Shown here piece by piece: positions 21,919-22,860 of a stretch of DNA of 22,860 nucleotides. The position numbers and the translations under genes are program-made. The notes beneath the pieces were generated by a model, which saw nothing but the letters and a program-made list of their open reading frames with translations, ran no database searches and was not told the DNA's origin. Positions within the stretch are counted from its first letter, which is position 1, and the number at the start of each line of letters is the position of its first letter. This DNA comes from a bacterium (GTDB taxonomy: Bacteria > Patescibacteriota > Microgenomatia > UBA1400 > PJMF01), in the NCBI GenBank assembly GCA_017431585.1, contig JAFRKU010000045.1, positions 1-22,860 on the forward strand. Reading direction: 5' to 3'.

Positions 21919-22054
21919 GTTTCAAACCAGCGCAAAATATTTGTTCGGAGCTCAGAGAGTCCTGTGAGTCTTGTGACCGCCTTAAAGCGGCGGTCACAAT
22001 AGTCTGCGGAACTCGCTCTGGTTCGAACAAATATTTTGCTAACTGGTCTGAAAC
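21919..22054. repeat. 136-nt long imperfect palindrome next to the FISUMP gene
   Basis: Outer stem: GTTTCAAACCAG (21919-21930) pairs with CTGGTCTGAAAC (22043-22054) at 11 of 12 positions. It continues with a perfect 16-bp stem, GCAAAATATTTGTTCG (21932-21947) against 22024-22039. An inner perfect 11-bp stem TTGTGACCGCC (21971-21981) pairs with 21989-21999 around a 7-nt loop, and the DNA between is partly complementary. It ends 15 nt past the FISUMP stop. It could be a folded RNA, a strong terminator, or a mobile or repeat element. The adjoining 21868-21918 shows nothing recognisable. Confidence 0.8.
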
Positions 22055-22068
22055 ATAGGCACACTGAT

Positions 22069-22860
22069 TTAGTAGTCAGCGAGGCAACGGATAGAAAAAC
22101 CCGCAAATCTATTGCTATCTACAGCGGGGTTAACTAGATCAGCTTGAGCTTGCAACCCGTACGAATAAGTTGTAGCATATGTAGCTGTGTTAGATGTGGA
22201 AGACCAAATGTGAATACGAGTGCCGAGGAAATCAACTGTACTATTGTGACCTCGGATAATGCCACTGATACAACGGTTTCCTGAGGCGCAGTAATTGCCG
22301 CCAAAAAAGAAGGTAGTATTGGTACCTGTGGCGTCAGAGAGAGCCTTTAATTCTCCGCTAGAACCACCTGTAGGTACATGCCAACCAGTGGGGCAAATAC
22401 CTTGCACACCCTCTGGACCAGCGTAGGCAACGCCATAATAGGTATCGGCACGTTGCATGGCGGCCTGCCAATCGTAAAGATAGCCTTCGTAATTACTGCC
22501 AGGTGAATAAGCGACACCGTAAAGACCAACACCTAAGATATTGATGGCATTGGGGTGGTCGTATGAATATGTTTTAAAATCGGCGGCGGACGAGACAGTG
22601 CCGTAAGCGAGGTTTTGCGCCATCCAACAATGACCGTCAGCATATTTGCGCACGGCGTACGATTTACCGTCGCGCTCGTCAATCATGGTGCCTAAATCCG
22701 TGTAGCCATCCAGAGTGGGTGTGGCCGCGGCGGCGCACATGGCTGGGGTGAAAGATTGGAGCGTTTGGACGCGAGTGATGCGGGCGTAGCCGGAGCCGGT
22801 TTTGCTACAGTCGGCGGTGGCGGTGGAGTTGACACAGGTGTTACTGATAGTATAGGTGCC
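22069..22860 (-). CDS. FISUMP-domain surface protein, C-terminal part (N-terminus outside window)
   Basis: The frame is open from the window edge to TAA at 22069-22071, giving 263 residues. The last 210 form a FISUMP (Fibrobacter succinogenes major paralogous) domain: GYTDLGTMIDERDGKSYAVR, ADGHCWMAQNLAY, GICPTGWHVPTGGSSGELKAL, a W-S-S-T strand and the ending FAGFSIRCLADY. Upstream lies a Thr/Ser/Cys-rich segment (TISNTCVNSTATADCSK) and the linker RVQTLQSFTPAMC. Such proteins are secreted, Cys-containing surface proteins, often in multiple copies in CPR genomes; their role, probably adhesion or pilus-related, is unproven. The Met at 22740 is internal, not the start. Confidence 0.88.
   Translation of the reverse strand, partial: GTYTISNTCVNSTATADCSKTGSGYARITRVQTLQSFTPAMCAAAATPTLDGYTDLGTMIDERDGKSYAVRKYADGHCWMAQNLAYGTVSSAADFKTYSYDHPNAINILGVGLYGVAYSPGSNYEGYLYDWQAAMQRADTYYGVAYAGPEGVQGICPTGWHVPTGGSSGELKALSDATGTNTTFFFGGNYCASGNRCISGIIRGHNSTVDFLGTRIHIWSSTSNTATYATTYSYGLQAQADLVNPAVDSNRFAGFSIRCLADY

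Noticed and set aside
21971..22040. Possible tRNA (GGTTCGAAC resembles a T-loop near 22020)
   Set aside because: No matching acceptor, D or anticodon stems; the string is part of the long palindrome.
21816..22106. 96-codon minus-strand frame running through the long palindrome
   Set aside because: Overlaps the 3' end of the FISUMP gene in another frame and translates hairpin DNA; no family resemblance that could be supported.

Overview
The window looks like chromosomal DNA of a Patescibacteria/CPR-type bacterium, possibly Saccharibacteria-like. This is an inference from gene content. It rests on a short division cluster (mraZ-rsmH-ftsL-ftsI with no mraY, murD or ftsW following), a stand-alone 5'-3' exonuclease instead of full PolA, and a FISUMP-domain surface protein whose wording (motifs ADGHCWMAQNL and SIRCLADY) resembles those common in this group. 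UGA is used as a normal stop (rsmH, ftsH, exonuclease), which argues against the UGA-recoding CPR lineages. Coding DNA is moderately GC-rich, while intergenic spacers are short and AT-rich.

Layout. 1-731: a ParE-type toxin and its antitoxin on the minus strand. 748-4206: the division cluster on the plus strand, with mraZ broken by a 1-base frameshift. 4207-8774: on the minus strand, a HlyD/MacA-like adaptor, a MacB-like ATPase and permease, and a membrane protein with a duplicated C-terminal domain. AT-rich intergenic repeats lie on both sides of the ATPase-permease-membrane protein block. 8771-10548: a sensor kinase and an OmpR/PhoB-type regulator. Tandem 11-bp repeats that look like PhoP boxes lie in front of the adaptor gene and in the regulator's own promoter. 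10609-11972: a four-domain S1 protein followed by a 59-residue ORF. 11988-12720: an orphan protein behind a palindromic promoter, then an inverted repeat. 12781-14088: glutamate dehydrogenase. 14160-18628: a zinc/manganese-type ABC transporter operon (znuA-znuC-znuB, znuA frameshifted) ending in a large secreted protein. 18722-21737: ftsH and the exonuclease. 21738-22068: three tandem GC-rich hairpins and a 136-nt imperfect palindrome. 22069-22860: the C-terminal part of a FISUMP protein running off the window.

How the parts work together. The clearest regulatory story is the two-component system with the MacAB-like exporter: the same direct-repeat element occurs at both promoters, predicting autoregulation and control of the pump. 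A second theme is promoter architecture: five genes have a consensus TATAAT only 6-8 nt before ATG, predicting leaderless mRNAs, while genes inside operons have Shine-Dalgarno sequences and 4- to 8-nt overlaps. Both frameshifts (mraZ, znuA) are repaired by adding one A to an A-run, so base-calling error is a serious alternative to real decay.

No RNA gene, CRISPR array, insertion sequence or origin could be supported.
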